This document shows, one piece after another, positions 17,710 to 25,240 of a DNA stretch of 64,000 nucleotides. The notes beneath the pieces are model-generated. The model was not told where the DNA came from, ran no database searches, and saw nothing but the letters and a program-made list of their open reading frames with translations. This DNA is from Bradyrhizobium diazoefficiens (GTDB lineage Bacteria; Pseudomonadota; Alphaproteobacteria; Rhizobiales; Xanthobacteraceae), in the NCBI RefSeq assembly GCF_016616425.1, contig NZ_CP067101.1, positions 6,936,001 through 7,000,000 of the forward strand. Direction: 5' to 3'. The translations under genes and the position numbers were made by a program. Position 1 is the first letter of the stretch. Every line of letters begins with the position of its first letter.

Positions 17710-17934
17710 TCACCTCATCGCCAGGAAGACCGCTCCCCAGAGCACAACACTGACTGCGAGCGCGGCCGCGAGGCGCGCGGCCATGGTCATGCGCAGGACC
17801 GACCAGGGCGCGTCCTGGGCGGGATGCGGCGAGGCCGCATCGTGGATATGGGCATGGGTGTGATCGTGCCCATGCTCATGGGAATGGCCGTGAGCATGGT
17901 CGTGATGATGGGCGTGGGACGCGGCGGGAACCAT
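17710..17934 (-). CDS. His-rich single-helix membrane microprotein at the head of the zinc operon
   Basis: A 74-residue protein. Residues about 7-38 hold 15 histidines alternating with Asp, Gly, Ala and Ser (HAHHHDHAHGHSHEHGHD and on). The C-terminal part is a single hydrophobic segment (LAAALAVSVVLWGAVFLAM). It ends three bases before the znuC start and follows the Zur-like box by 8 bp, so it is the first gene of the zinc unit. The start is uncertain because the box leaves little room for a ribosome site. A metal-buffering or donor role is inferred. Confidence 0.65.
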   Translation of the reverse strand: MVPAASHAHHHDHAHGHSHEHGHDHTHAHIHDAASPHPAQDAPWSVLRMTMAARLAAALAVSVVLWGAVFLAMR

Positions 17935-17942
17935 GCCAAGAC

Positions 17943-17955
17943 GTTATATTATAAC
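17943..17955. promoter_or_regulatory. Candidate Zur box
   Basis: GTTATATTATAAC is a palindrome around a central T with flanking ACG/ATTAC bases. It matches the GTTATA-N-TATAAC core known for alphaproteobacterial Zur operators. It lies 9 bp before the first codon of the zinc operon, suited to block RNA polymerase when zinc is plentiful. Assigned from sequence likeness and context. Confidence 0.75.
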
Positions 17956-18009
17956 ATTACGCCTGTCCACGGGAGGCTCGCGCACCGCCAGGGCAATTCC
18001 GCATAGCAA

Positions 18010-18037
18010 AAAGGCGGCCGCGCATGCGACCGCCTTT
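18010..18037 (-). terminator. Rho-independent terminator of sodB
   Basis: AAAGGCGG and CCGCCTTT form an eight-pair stem around a GC-rich loop. Read on the minus strand it is followed by a run of T, which is the correct direction for sodB. Confidence 0.75.
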
Positions 18038-18045
18038 CATATTTG

Positions 18046-18145
18046 GCATTCCGGGGCGGCGCGTCAGCGCCGCGCCCGAATCCGTCGGGCGTCAGCCCGC
18101 CTGGATGAATGGATCCCGGGCTCGCGCTTCGCGGCCCGGAATGAC
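18046..18145. repeat. Intergenic palindromic repeat, family B copy 2
   Basis: A 100-bp element bounded by GCATTCCGGGGC and GCCCGGAATGAC with internal short palindromes (GGCGCGTCAGCGCCGCGCC region). It belongs with the elements at 11853-11889 and 59145-59269. It lies between the sodB stop and the sodB terminator. Confidence 0.8.
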
Positions 18146-18154
18146 TCCAAATTT

Positions 18155-18751
18155 TTAGGCCTTCTCGAACAGGGACTCGACGTATTCCCAGTTCACGAGG
18201 TTCTCGACGAACGCCTTGAGATAGTCGGGACGGCGGTTGCGATAATCGATGTAGTAGGAGTGCTCCCAGACGTCGCAGCCGAGGATCGGGGTGGCGCCGT
18301 GCACCAGCGGATTCTCGCCGTTCGGGGTCTTGGAGATCTCGAGCTTGCCGTTCTTGACCTGGAGCCAGCACCAGCCCGAGCCGAACTGGCCGACGCCGGC
18401 CGCCTGGAAGTCAGTCTTGAACTTCTCGAAGCCGCCGAGGTCCTCGTTGATCTTCTTCTCGAGCTTGCCCGGCAGCTTGCTGCCGCCGCCATTGGGCTTC
18501 ATCCAGCTCCAGAAGTGGATGTGGTTGTAGTGCTGGCCGGCATTGTTGAACACCGCGGGGTTCTTGCCGAACGAGCCCTTGACGATCTCCTCAAGGGACT
18601 TGCCTTCCCATTCGGTGCCCTTGAGCGCGTTGTTGCCGTTGGTGACGTAGGCCTGATGATGCTTGTCGTGGTGGAATTCCAGCGTCTCCTTCGACATGAA
18701 CTGGCCGAGGGCGTCATAGGCGTAAGGGAGTGGGGGCAGCGTGAAGGTCAT
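18155..18751 (-). CDS. sodB: Superoxide dismutase, Fe/Mn family (Fe-type features)
   Basis: A 198-residue cytosolic enzyme that disproportionates superoxide. It has the N-terminal TLPPLPYAYDAL, the metal-ligand segments HHDKHHQAYV and NHIHFWSWM, and C-terminal DVWEHSYYIDYRNRRPDYL with Asp and His ligands. NAGQHYNH places Gln in the position used by iron enzymes, and FGSGWCWL likewise resembles the Fe type, so an Fe or cambialistic enzyme is likely. Single gene with its own terminator. Confidence 0.95.
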   Translation of the reverse strand: MTFTLPPLPYAYDALGQFMSKETLEFHHDKHHQAYVTNGNNALKGTEWEGKSLEEIVKGSFGKNPAVFNNAGQHYNHIHFWSWMKPNGGGSKLPGKLEKKINEDLGGFEKFKTDFQAAGVGQFGSGWCWLQVKNGKLEISKTPNGENPLVHGATPILGCDVWEHSYYIDYRNRRPDYLKAFVENLVNWEYVESLFEKA

Positions 18752-18993
18752 GGGTTGTTGTCCGCAACTGATGGGGAATTGGCTTAACGGGGACTCTTAT
18801 AGAAGGTTCCACGGCCGTTAAATACCGCCAATTTGCGAAAATGGGTGATGCGACCGATTGGCCGGATTGCAAAAATCGACGCAGGCCGCTGACGATCATC
18901 GAGGCTTGGCCGGTCGTCGCAAAATATCATTGCGTTTGAAATGGTTATGACCGAACGAATGCACCACGAACTGAAGATACGAGAGACGGAGCA

Positions 18994-19521
18994 ATGAGCG
19001 TCGAGATCGACATCCTGAACGGCGACGCCTCGTGGCCGATCGTGGAGCCGCTGCACCAGGCGATCTGGGGACCGCAGATGGTTGCGGATAAGCCTTGGGC
19101 TCGCGTCAAATGGGCCAATGCCGATCTGCGCGTACTGATCGAGACCCCCGAGGATGGCCTAGTCTGCCATGTCGGCATCTACTTCCGCACCATCACCTGG
19201 AACGGACAAAAGGCACATGTCGGCGGCATTGGCGGGGTCTGCACCCGCGAGGACCGGCGCGGCCGCGGCTACGCGACCATGGCGATCGACGCGGCGCTGC
19301 ACACCATAAGGGCTAACGAGGCGGTCCGTTTCGCGCTGCTGTTCTGCGAGCCGCACAATGTCGCGTTCTACGAAGCCCGCAGATGGCGACCCTTCACAGG
19401 GGAAGTCTATTGCGAGCAGCCGGAGGGGCGGATCCGCTTCGACCATATGGCACCCTACGTCTTCGATATCGTTCGCGCGCCGACGCTGGGCACCATCGAC
19501 CTCTGCGGCCTGCCCTGGTGA
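18994..19521 (+). CDS. GNAT family N-acetyltransferase
   Basis: A 175-residue acetyltransferase. The acetyl-CoA loop is in IGGVCTREDRRGRGYATMAI (RRGRGY), and FCEPHNVAFYEARRWRPF is the usual C-terminal GNAT turn. The C-terminus (TLGTIDLCGLPW) and overall shape recall AAC(2')-like acetyltransferases, but the acceptor cannot be named. It starts just before a MATE exporter gene (81 bp apart) and the pair may be cotranscribed. ATG 18994 follows GAGACGGAG. Confidence 0.82.
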   Translation: MSVEIDILNGDASWPIVEPLHQAIWGPQMVADKPWARVKWANADLRVLIETPEDGLVCHVGIYFRTITWNGQKAHVGGIGGVCTREDRRGRGYATMAIDAALHTIRANEAVRFALLFCEPHNVAFYEARRWRPFTGEVYCEQPEGRIRFDHMAPYVFDIVRAPTLGTIDLCGLPW

Positions 19522-19602
19522 GCCCTGCGCGGTGAGGGGTGGTGCGGGCATCGCGCGCCCTATAATATGTCGATCATCATCCAATATTCCGACCGGTGAC
19601 AG

Positions 19603-20988
19603 ATGACGATCGACGCCTCTCTTGACGCCGCGCCGCCGCGGGCTCCGGTCGCCTCTCCCATTGCAAGCCTGCTGACGGCCCCGATCCTGCCGACGCTGCT
19701 GCGGCTCGCGATCCCCAACATGATCGCGATGGTCGGCAGCACCCTGGTTGCGATCGCCGAGACCTCCTATATCGGCCGGCTCGGCACCATTCCGCTCGCC
19801 GCGATCGCGCTGGTGTTTCCGTTCGCGATGCTGACGCAGATGATGAGCGCGGGCGCGATGGGCGGCGGCGTTTCGTCCGCGATCAGCCGCGCGCTCGGCG
19901 CCAGGGATCATGACCGCGCCGCAACGCTCGCGCTGCATGCCGCCATCATCGGCCTCTGCGGCGGACTGTTCTTCACGGTGATGATGCTGGCCTTCGGCCC
20001 CAGCTTCTTCACGCTGCTCGGCGGCCGTGAGCGCGTGCTCGATGAAGCCTGCGGCTACTCGCAGGTGCTGTTCTCCGGTGCGGTCGCGATCTGGCTCGTC
20101 AACACGCTGGCTTCGGTGATCCGCGGCACCGGCGACATGCGCCTGCCCTCGATGACGCTGATCGGGGCGAGCGTGCTCCAGATCGCGCTCGGCGGCACGC
20201 TGGGGCTCGGCCTGTTCGGTGTGAAGCAATTCGGCATGCCGGGCGTCGCGAGCGGCCAGTTGATCGCGTTCAGCTGCGCCGCGATCTTCCTGCTCTGGTA
20301 TCTGTTGTCCGGTCGCAGCCGGCTACCGCTGAATTTTCGCGCCTTTCGCTTCGAGCGCGCGATGTTCCTGGACATCCTCAAGGTCGGCGCGATGGCCTGC
20401 CTGTCGCCGCTCCAGACTGTCCTCACGATTTTGATCTTCACGAAGATCCTGGCCACGTTCGGCATCGAGATGCTGGCCGGTTACGGCATCGGCTCGCGGC
20501 TGGAATTCCTGCTGATCCCGATCACCTTCGCCTTCGGCATCGCCTCGGTGCCGATGGTCGGCATGGCCATCGGCGCCGGCCATTTAAAACGGGCGCGGCG
20601 TGTCGCCTGGACCGCGGCTGCCGCCTCCGGACTCACGGTCGGCCTGATCGGGCTCGTCATTGCGCTCGATCCCTCGCTGTGGGTCGCGCTCTTCACGCGG
20701 GATCCCGGCGTCACCGCCGCGGCGCACAGCTACTTCCATTGGGCCGGCCCGGCCTTCGTGTTCTTCGGCATCGGCGTGTCGCTCTACTTCTCCTCGCAGG
20801 GCGCCGCGCGCGTCGGCGGCCCCGTGCTCGCTTCCACCGCGCGGCTTCTGATCGTTGCGATCGGCGGCATCGGCCTGATGATGGTGCAGGCGCCGGCATG
20901 GATGCTGTTCGCGCTGGTCGGCGGCGCCATGGTCGTGTTCGGGCTGTCGACCGCGGCCTCCGTCGCCTTTGCGCGCTGGGGCAAATGA
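19603..20988 (+). CDS. MATE family multidrug efflux transporter
   Basis: A 461-residue membrane protein with twelve predicted helices in two bundles. Family marks are PTLLRLAIPNMIAMVGSTLVAIAETSYIGRLG at helix 1-2, SSAISRALGARDHDRA in the first loop, and NTLASVIRGTGDMRLPSM in the first half. It exports cationic compounds in exchange for Na+ or H+. It ends 13 bp before the end of the convergent DUF3095 gene. Confidence 0.93.
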   Translation: MTIDASLDAAPPRAPVASPIASLLTAPILPTLLRLAIPNMIAMVGSTLVAIAETSYIGRLGTIPLAAIALVFPFAMLTQMMSAGAMGGGVSSAISRALGARDHDRAATLALHAAIIGLCGGLFFTVMMLAFGPSFFTLLGGRERVLDEACGYSQVLFSGAVAIWLVNTLASVIRGTGDMRLPSMTLIGASVLQIALGGTLGLGLFGVKQFGMPGVASGQLIAFSCAAIFLLWYLLSGRSRLPLNFRAFRFERAMFLDILKVGAMACLSPLQTVLTILIFTKILATFGIEMLAGYGIGSRLEFLLIPITFAFGIASVPMVGMAIGAGHLKRARRVAWTAAAASGLTVGLIGLVIALDPSLWVALFTRDPGVTAAAHSYFHWAGPAFVFFGIGVSLYFSSQGAARVGGPVLASTARLLIVAIGGIGLMMVQAPAWMLFALVGGAMVVFGLSTAASVAFARWGK

Positions 20989-21001
20989 GCGCTGTAACGC
21001 C

Positions 21002-22147
21002 TTACGCAATCATTGCCTTCAGCGCCGTCGCCGCCGAGGCATAGCCGCCCCGCGCGCCGTCAATGAAGTGCACGTGATCGCTGCGCAGCGCCGAGGGCGT
21101 GAAGCAGGTCATCATCGCGGCGTCCTGCCGATAGAGGCCATAGCGCGCGATGCCCTCGCGCGCGGCCGCCGCGAGACGATCGCTGAGCGCGCGTTCGAGC
21201 TCCGGCGTACAGTCGAGGATCATGCGCAGGCCGTCGTCATACTTCCTGAAGTCCGAGTTCTCGACCACCTGACGCCTGTAGACGTTCGGCACGAAGCCGC
21301 CAATCTTGATGTCGAAGCGCATGATCAGATAGGCAAACAGCGTATAAGCCAGCACGCCGGCGCGACGCGCGAGTAGCGAACCACCGCGCCTGGTGCGGGC
21401 CTCATAGTCCAGCCCCTGCGGCGGCCATTTCAGCGGCGGCCCTTGCGGCGGCACCGGGCGCGCACCATCCGGGCTGCGCTCGACGAGGTGGATGATGTCC
21501 TCGATCACCTTGCGGAAGAGATGCGGATCGGCGTCACGTGCCGGCATCGCCAGCACCGACAGGATCAGTCCACGTGAGGCCGGGATCACCTCGAAGCGGC
21601 AGGACAGGCCGGACAGATCAGGCTGCGTGCCGGCAGGCGCCTCCGTGACCGCAAACTCGCCGCGCTTCATGGCGGCATCGGCCCAGGCGAGCCCGCCTCC
21701 CGAGAACATCGCATAGGACAGGTTTGCCGACGGACCGAAACGTGCGATGCGCACGTCAAGACCCTGCGCACGGATCGCGCTCACCGGCACCAGGGCAATC
21801 CGCATCGTCAGGTCGAGATCTTCCCGCACCCAGGTCGCGGTCGCGGCCAGCGCCTCGCGGGCAGGTTCGAGATCGCAAAGCGCAACCGCGAAGCTCGCGC
21901 CGTCGCCCCCGAACACGAAGGGGAATTCGCGTCCTTCCAATGCGTTCGTCACTGCCGCGATCACGGCCGCGCCGGCCATGTTGACCGCCTTGTAGCGCTG
22001 CGCCGCGATCGCCTTGGTGGAATCGACGATATCGGCAACGCCGATGCTCCAGTCGTCGGGGAGCGGCACATAGAGCGCAGGGTCCATCAGGCTGGTGAAG
22101 CCGCGGAAAACGGGAATGCCGCCATAGAAGGAGTCGCCTGATGTCAT
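21002..22147 (-). CDS. DUF3095 protein with class III nucleotidyl-cyclase-like N-terminus
   Basis: A 381-residue protein. The segment WSIGVADIVDSTKAIAAQRY followed by MAGAAVIAAVTNAL and FVFGGDGASFAV resembles the start and central GDG turn of class III adenylate/guanylate cyclase domains. The C-terminal half (DIKIGGFVPNVYRRQVVENSDFRKYDDGLRM) is typical of DUF3095. Catalytic competence is unknown. The ATG at 22147 is chosen because the conserved region begins shortly after; the frame extends further upstream. Confidence 0.8.
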   Translation of the reverse strand: MTSGDSFYGGIPVFRGFTSLMDPALYVPLPDDWSIGVADIVDSTKAIAAQRYKAVNMAGAAVIAAVTNALEGREFPFVFGGDGASFAVALCDLEPAREALAATATWVREDLDLTMRIALVPVSAIRAQGLDVRIARFGPSANLSYAMFSGGGLAWADAAMKRGEFAVTEAPAGTQPDLSGLSCRFEVIPASRGLILSVLAMPARDADPHLFRKVIEDIIHLVERSPDGARPVPPQGPPLKWPPQGLDYEARTRRGGSLLARRAGVLAYTLFAYLIMRFDIKIGGFVPNVYRRQVVENSDFRKYDDGLRMILDCTPELERALSDRLAAAAREGIARYGLYRQDAAMMTCFTPSALRSDHVHFIDGARGGYASAATALKAMIA

Positions 22148-22332
22148 CGGGGATGCCGGATGGTTGGAATACGAAACAAATACGTGGCAGGATCGATCCG
22201 GTTTCGCCGGTCGGCGGTCCCTTTCAATCATTGGCCGAAACGGACCCCGGCAACAAGATGCGGCCGCGTTGCAATGCCGCAGCAGGTCATTGATCGGCAT
22301 CAAACGACCGGCTGGGGAGTGCGGCTATGAGC

Positions 22333-22438
22333 AGGTGAAGCGCGATCGGAAAAGTGCGCATCGACTTTTCGAAGCATCATGCTCGAACAACAACCTAAAG
22401 GCGTGACGACGATTCGTCCCAATCGCATCGCGCTTTAG
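22333..22438. repeat. Intergenic repeat, family D (copy near 22.4 kb)
   Basis: The stretch from GTGAAGCGCGATCGG to CGCATCGCGCTTTAG includes GCATCATGCTCGAACAACAA and is the reverse-oriented relative of the element at 63799-63916. Such segments are abundant between genes in Bradyrhizobium. They have no coding content. The rest of the 287-bp gap before 22148 shows no other feature. Confidence 0.6.
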
Positions 22439-22644
22439 TGCAGCTTCTCGTCCTGGCGCTTGCGCAAAGTCTCAAGAGACGTGTCATGGCAGCCGATCAG
22501 GCGCACGAATTGCTGCGGGTACATTTCATGGCCGTGACTGCCGGAATTCTGATGCGTCATCGGCGGGCAGTGGACGTCGTCCGGCTTCGCGGGGGATTGC
22601 TCCATCAGGCCCTGGTTTGAAGCGGTCATGCGTGGCACGGCCAT
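22435..22644 (-). CDS. Hypothetical small protein
   Basis: A 69-residue hydrophilic protein (MAVPRMTASNQGLMEQ...), with a middle part rich in His and Ser and a C-terminus CHDTSLETLRKRQDEKLH. No signal peptide or membrane helix. GGGAG stands seven bases before the ATG at 22644, which favours this start over an in-frame ATG at 22704. No family recognised. The coding call rests mainly on the ribosome site and length. Confidence 0.5.
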   Translation of the reverse strand: MAVPRMTASNQGLMEQSPAKPDDVHCPPMTHQNSGSHGHEMYPQQFVRLIGCHDTSLETLRKRQDEKLH

Positions 22645-22770
22645 GGACTGCTCCCTGTCGATTAGGGCAGATCGATTGACATAACCCAATGGATTGCGGG
22701 GCATCTTACAACCAAAGCCGGCCGAATGTCATTGTGCCGGCGCACCGCATTCATGACGGCGGAGTTCCGC

Positions 22771-23493
22771 TTATGCCGTATTCCCCGCGTCGACGGTGAA
22801 CACGGTCCCGGTGACGTTGCGGCCGCCTTCCCCCAGCAGATATTCCACCATGCGCGCGACGTCATCCGTCTCCGGCAGGCGGCGCAGCGCGCTGCGGCCA
22901 GCGATGCGCTTGCGCCCCTCGTCGGAAAGATTGTGCGTGAGCTCGGTGTCGATGAAGCCCGGTGCGATCGCATTCACGGTGATGCCGAGCCTGCCGACCT
23001 CGCGCGCAAGCGAACGGGTGAAGCCGGTGGCCGCCGCCTTGGTCGCGCCATAGACGGACAAGCCGTTGTAGCCGGTGGTCGCGATGATCGAGGAGATGTT
23101 GATGATGCGGCCGAAGCCGTCCGCCATCATCTGCCGCGCGACATATTTGGTGAGGATGATCGGCGACAGCACGTTGAGCTGCACCAGCGCTTCGATCTCC
23201 GAATTGTGCATGGTGGCGAGCAGGCCTTCGGTGCCGAGGCCCGCATTGTTGACGAGGCCGTAGATCGGGCCGAATTCGTCGCGCACGAATTTTGCAAACG
23301 CCGGAATGGCGTCGATCACGGCAAGGTCGGAGGCGCGGAAATGCAGGCGCCCTTCGGACTCCGCAACCGCAGCCTTGAGCTCGTCGCTTTCGCGCCGCGC
23401 CACCGCTATCACATTGTAGCCGGCGCCAACGAGGCGTCTGCCGATCGCAAGGCCGATGCCGCGGCTGCCGCCGGTGACGAGGACATTATGCAT
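22771..23493 (-). CDS. SDR family oxidoreductase (FabG-like)
   Basis: A 240-residue short-chain dehydrogenase. It has the NAD(P) loop VTGGSRGIGLAIG, the NNAG motif (VNNAGLGTEG), catalytic Ser in INISSIIATTGYNG, and YGATKAA with Tyr and Lys. FabG-like members reduce 3-oxoacyl groups on acyl carrier protein. The start at 23493 overlaps the ligase stop by eight bases; an ATG at 23526 is possible. The overlap with a ligase-ACP pair suggests it acts on an ACP-bound or CoA-bound acyl substrate. Confidence 0.9.
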   Translation of the reverse strand: MHNVLVTGGSRGIGLAIGRRLVGAGYNVIAVARRESDELKAAVAESEGRLHFRASDLAVIDAIPAFAKFVRDEFGPIYGLVNNAGLGTEGLLATMHNSEIEALVQLNVLSPIILTKYVARQMMADGFGRIINISSIIATTGYNGLSVYGATKAAATGFTRSLAREVGRLGITVNAIAPGFIDTELTHNLSDEGRKRIAGRSALRRLPETDDVARMVEYLLGEGGRNVTGTVFTVDAGNTA

Positions 23494-24868
23494 CGGTTCG
23501 CGCCAGTTTTCCGGCCGGGGTGACATCGAGCGCCTCGACGAAGCGGATCACCGCCGGCACCTTGTGGGATGCGAGCTGCACTCGGCACTGATTCATGATC
23601 TGGTCGCGGATCTCTTTCGCGCGCGCGGGATCAGTGCCGTCGGCGAGGATCACGTCAGCGACCACGATGCCGCCGGTGATCGGGCTCTTCCGCGATTTGG
23701 CCCGCGACATCCGCACGTCGGGATGGCGGTTGATGACCGCCTCGATCTCTTCGGGGTGGACCTTCAGCCCGCCGATATTGATGATGCCGCCGCGGCGGCC
23801 GACGAAATAGTAGCGATCGCCGCGCAGCTCGACGATGTCGCCGCTGTCGACAAATCCGTCGTCATCGGTAAGCGCCGCGGCGTTGCGGCCGACATAGGCA
23901 TGCGCGGTGCGCGTCGAACGGATGCGCAGCGAGCCGTCAACCACCTTCATCTCGACGCCGTTGCGATTGCCGAGATAGTCGGCCGGAAAGCCTTCCAGCC
24001 CGTCATTCACGGCGAAGCCGACGCCGGCTTCGGTCGAGGCATAGGCATGACCGACGGAAGAATTGGGGAATGCCGCCTTTAGCCCGTCGAGCACCGCCTG
24101 GTCGGCGATTTCACCGGAGAGGCGGACGTAGCGAGGGGCGAATTGCGTGGCCGAACCGCTCATCAGGAGCTTGCGCCAGTGCGAGGGTGTGCCGGAGATG
24201 TGCGAGACGCCACGCGCCTTCAGCCGCGCGACGTGATCGCCGAGTGCCTCATGCGGGTCCGACAAAACCATCGAGCCGCCGGAGAGAATTGCGCGAAGGA
24301 AGATTTGCAGACCGCCATAGCGGCGGATGTCGTAGAAGGTCGCCCAGACCGGCGCCGGGCCACGGGCCGGGCCTTCGGCGACGATCGCGCCGGTCAGTGC
24401 TTCCAGCGTATGGCCGACGATTTTCGGTACGCCCGACGTGCCCGAGGTGAGCATCAGCCATTCCGTGGCGCGTTCGGTCGTGACCGGCGCGGTGGCTTCA
24501 AGCGGCAATTGCGCGGCGACGACGAGCCCGAGGCCCGTGTCGGGCCAGCGACCGGGCTCGTCGGTAACGACGGCATCAATACCGGCATCCGCGATCAGGG
24601 CGTCGAGATGTGCCGGGTTAAGGTCGGGCGGGCACAGCAGCATGCGACGGACGATGCCGTCGAGCTCGATCATGGCAAGGCCCGACCGGAGCTGGTCGGA
24701 CAATTTGAGCAGCACGGAGCGGCCCGACAATTCGCGCAGGCGGCCGCCCAGGACGGTCTGCGACAGGATGTCGGTCAACGATACGCTGGTCCGCGGATCG
24801 GACAGCGTGCGGCCTTTCAACTCCGCGCCGAGATGGTCGCGGAGCGCAAAGATCTCACGCGGGGACAT
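23486..24868 (-). CDS. AMP-dependent acyl/aryl ligase (adenylation enzyme)
   Basis: A 460-residue ANL-superfamily enzyme. Core motifs are LMLTSGTSGVPK, YASTEAG, DSGDIVELRGDRYYFVGR and GGLKVHPEEIE, with the terminal lysine motif TPAGKLAR. The N-terminal part is shorter than in typical fatty acyl-CoA ligases. Its ATG lies inside the end of the acyl-carrier-protein gene (14-bp overlap). It likely loads a carboxylic acid onto that carrier. Substrate unknown. Confidence 0.87.
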   Translation of the reverse strand: MSPREIFALRDHLGAELKGRTLSDPRTSVSLTDILSQTVLGGRLRELSGRSVLLKLSDQLRSGLAMIELDGIVRRMLLCPPDLNPAHLDALIADAGIDAVVTDEPGRWPDTGLGLVVAAQLPLEATAPVTTERATEWLMLTSGTSGVPKIVGHTLEALTGAIVAEGPARGPAPVWATFYDIRRYGGLQIFLRAILSGGSMVLSDPHEALGDHVARLKARGVSHISGTPSHWRKLLMSGSATQFAPRYVRLSGEIADQAVLDGLKAAFPNSSVGHAYASTEAGVGFAVNDGLEGFPADYLGNRNGVEMKVVDGSLRIRSTRTAHAYVGRNAAALTDDDGFVDSGDIVELRGDRYYFVGRRGGIINIGGLKVHPEEIEAVINRHPDVRMSRAKSRKSPITGGIVVADVILADGTDPARAKEIRDQIMNQCRVQLASHKVPAVIRFVEALDVTPAGKLARTDA

Positions 24869-25100
24869 TTTCGTAGGCCCGCACGAAATCGCCCACCGTG
24901 GCGGGGAACGCTGCGTCCTCGGAAATGGTGAAGGGATCGACGCCGGTCTCGTCCTCGAGGCGCGCGACCAGAATGGCGAAGGCGAGCGAGTCGAAACCCG
25001 TCTCGTGCAGCGACAGATCGTCCGATAGTGCGGGAAGCGTGACGTGCTGCTCCCTGGCGATCTGCTGGATCGCCTCAATGACTTTAGACCTTACCGACAT
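24855..25100 (-). CDS. Stand-alone acyl carrier protein
   Basis: An 81-residue acidic carrier protein. The phosphopantetheine serine is in ETGFDSLAFAIL (GFDSL), flanked by helices typical of ACP/PCP domains. It is not the housekeeping AcpP, because the DSL context and surrounding sequence differ and it is embedded with a ligase and an SDR. It is first in the overlapping trio, 140 bp after the stop of a fatty-acyl ligase gene. Confidence 0.9.
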   Translation of the reverse strand: MSVRSKVIEAIQQIAREQHVTLPALSDDLSLHETGFDSLAFAILVARLEDETGVDPFTISEDAAFPATVGDFVRAYENVPA

Positions 25101-25240
25101 GGCTGGCTCGCTTTGTTATAGTTGGTATTGCGGCGGCTCTTGCTGGCCGCCTCCCATCGCCGCTTGTTTACCCGACAGAAGTAAATGGCTTCTTGGACAA
25201 TTCAGATAAAATTGGACCTGTCCGCGGATTTTGGCGGGAT

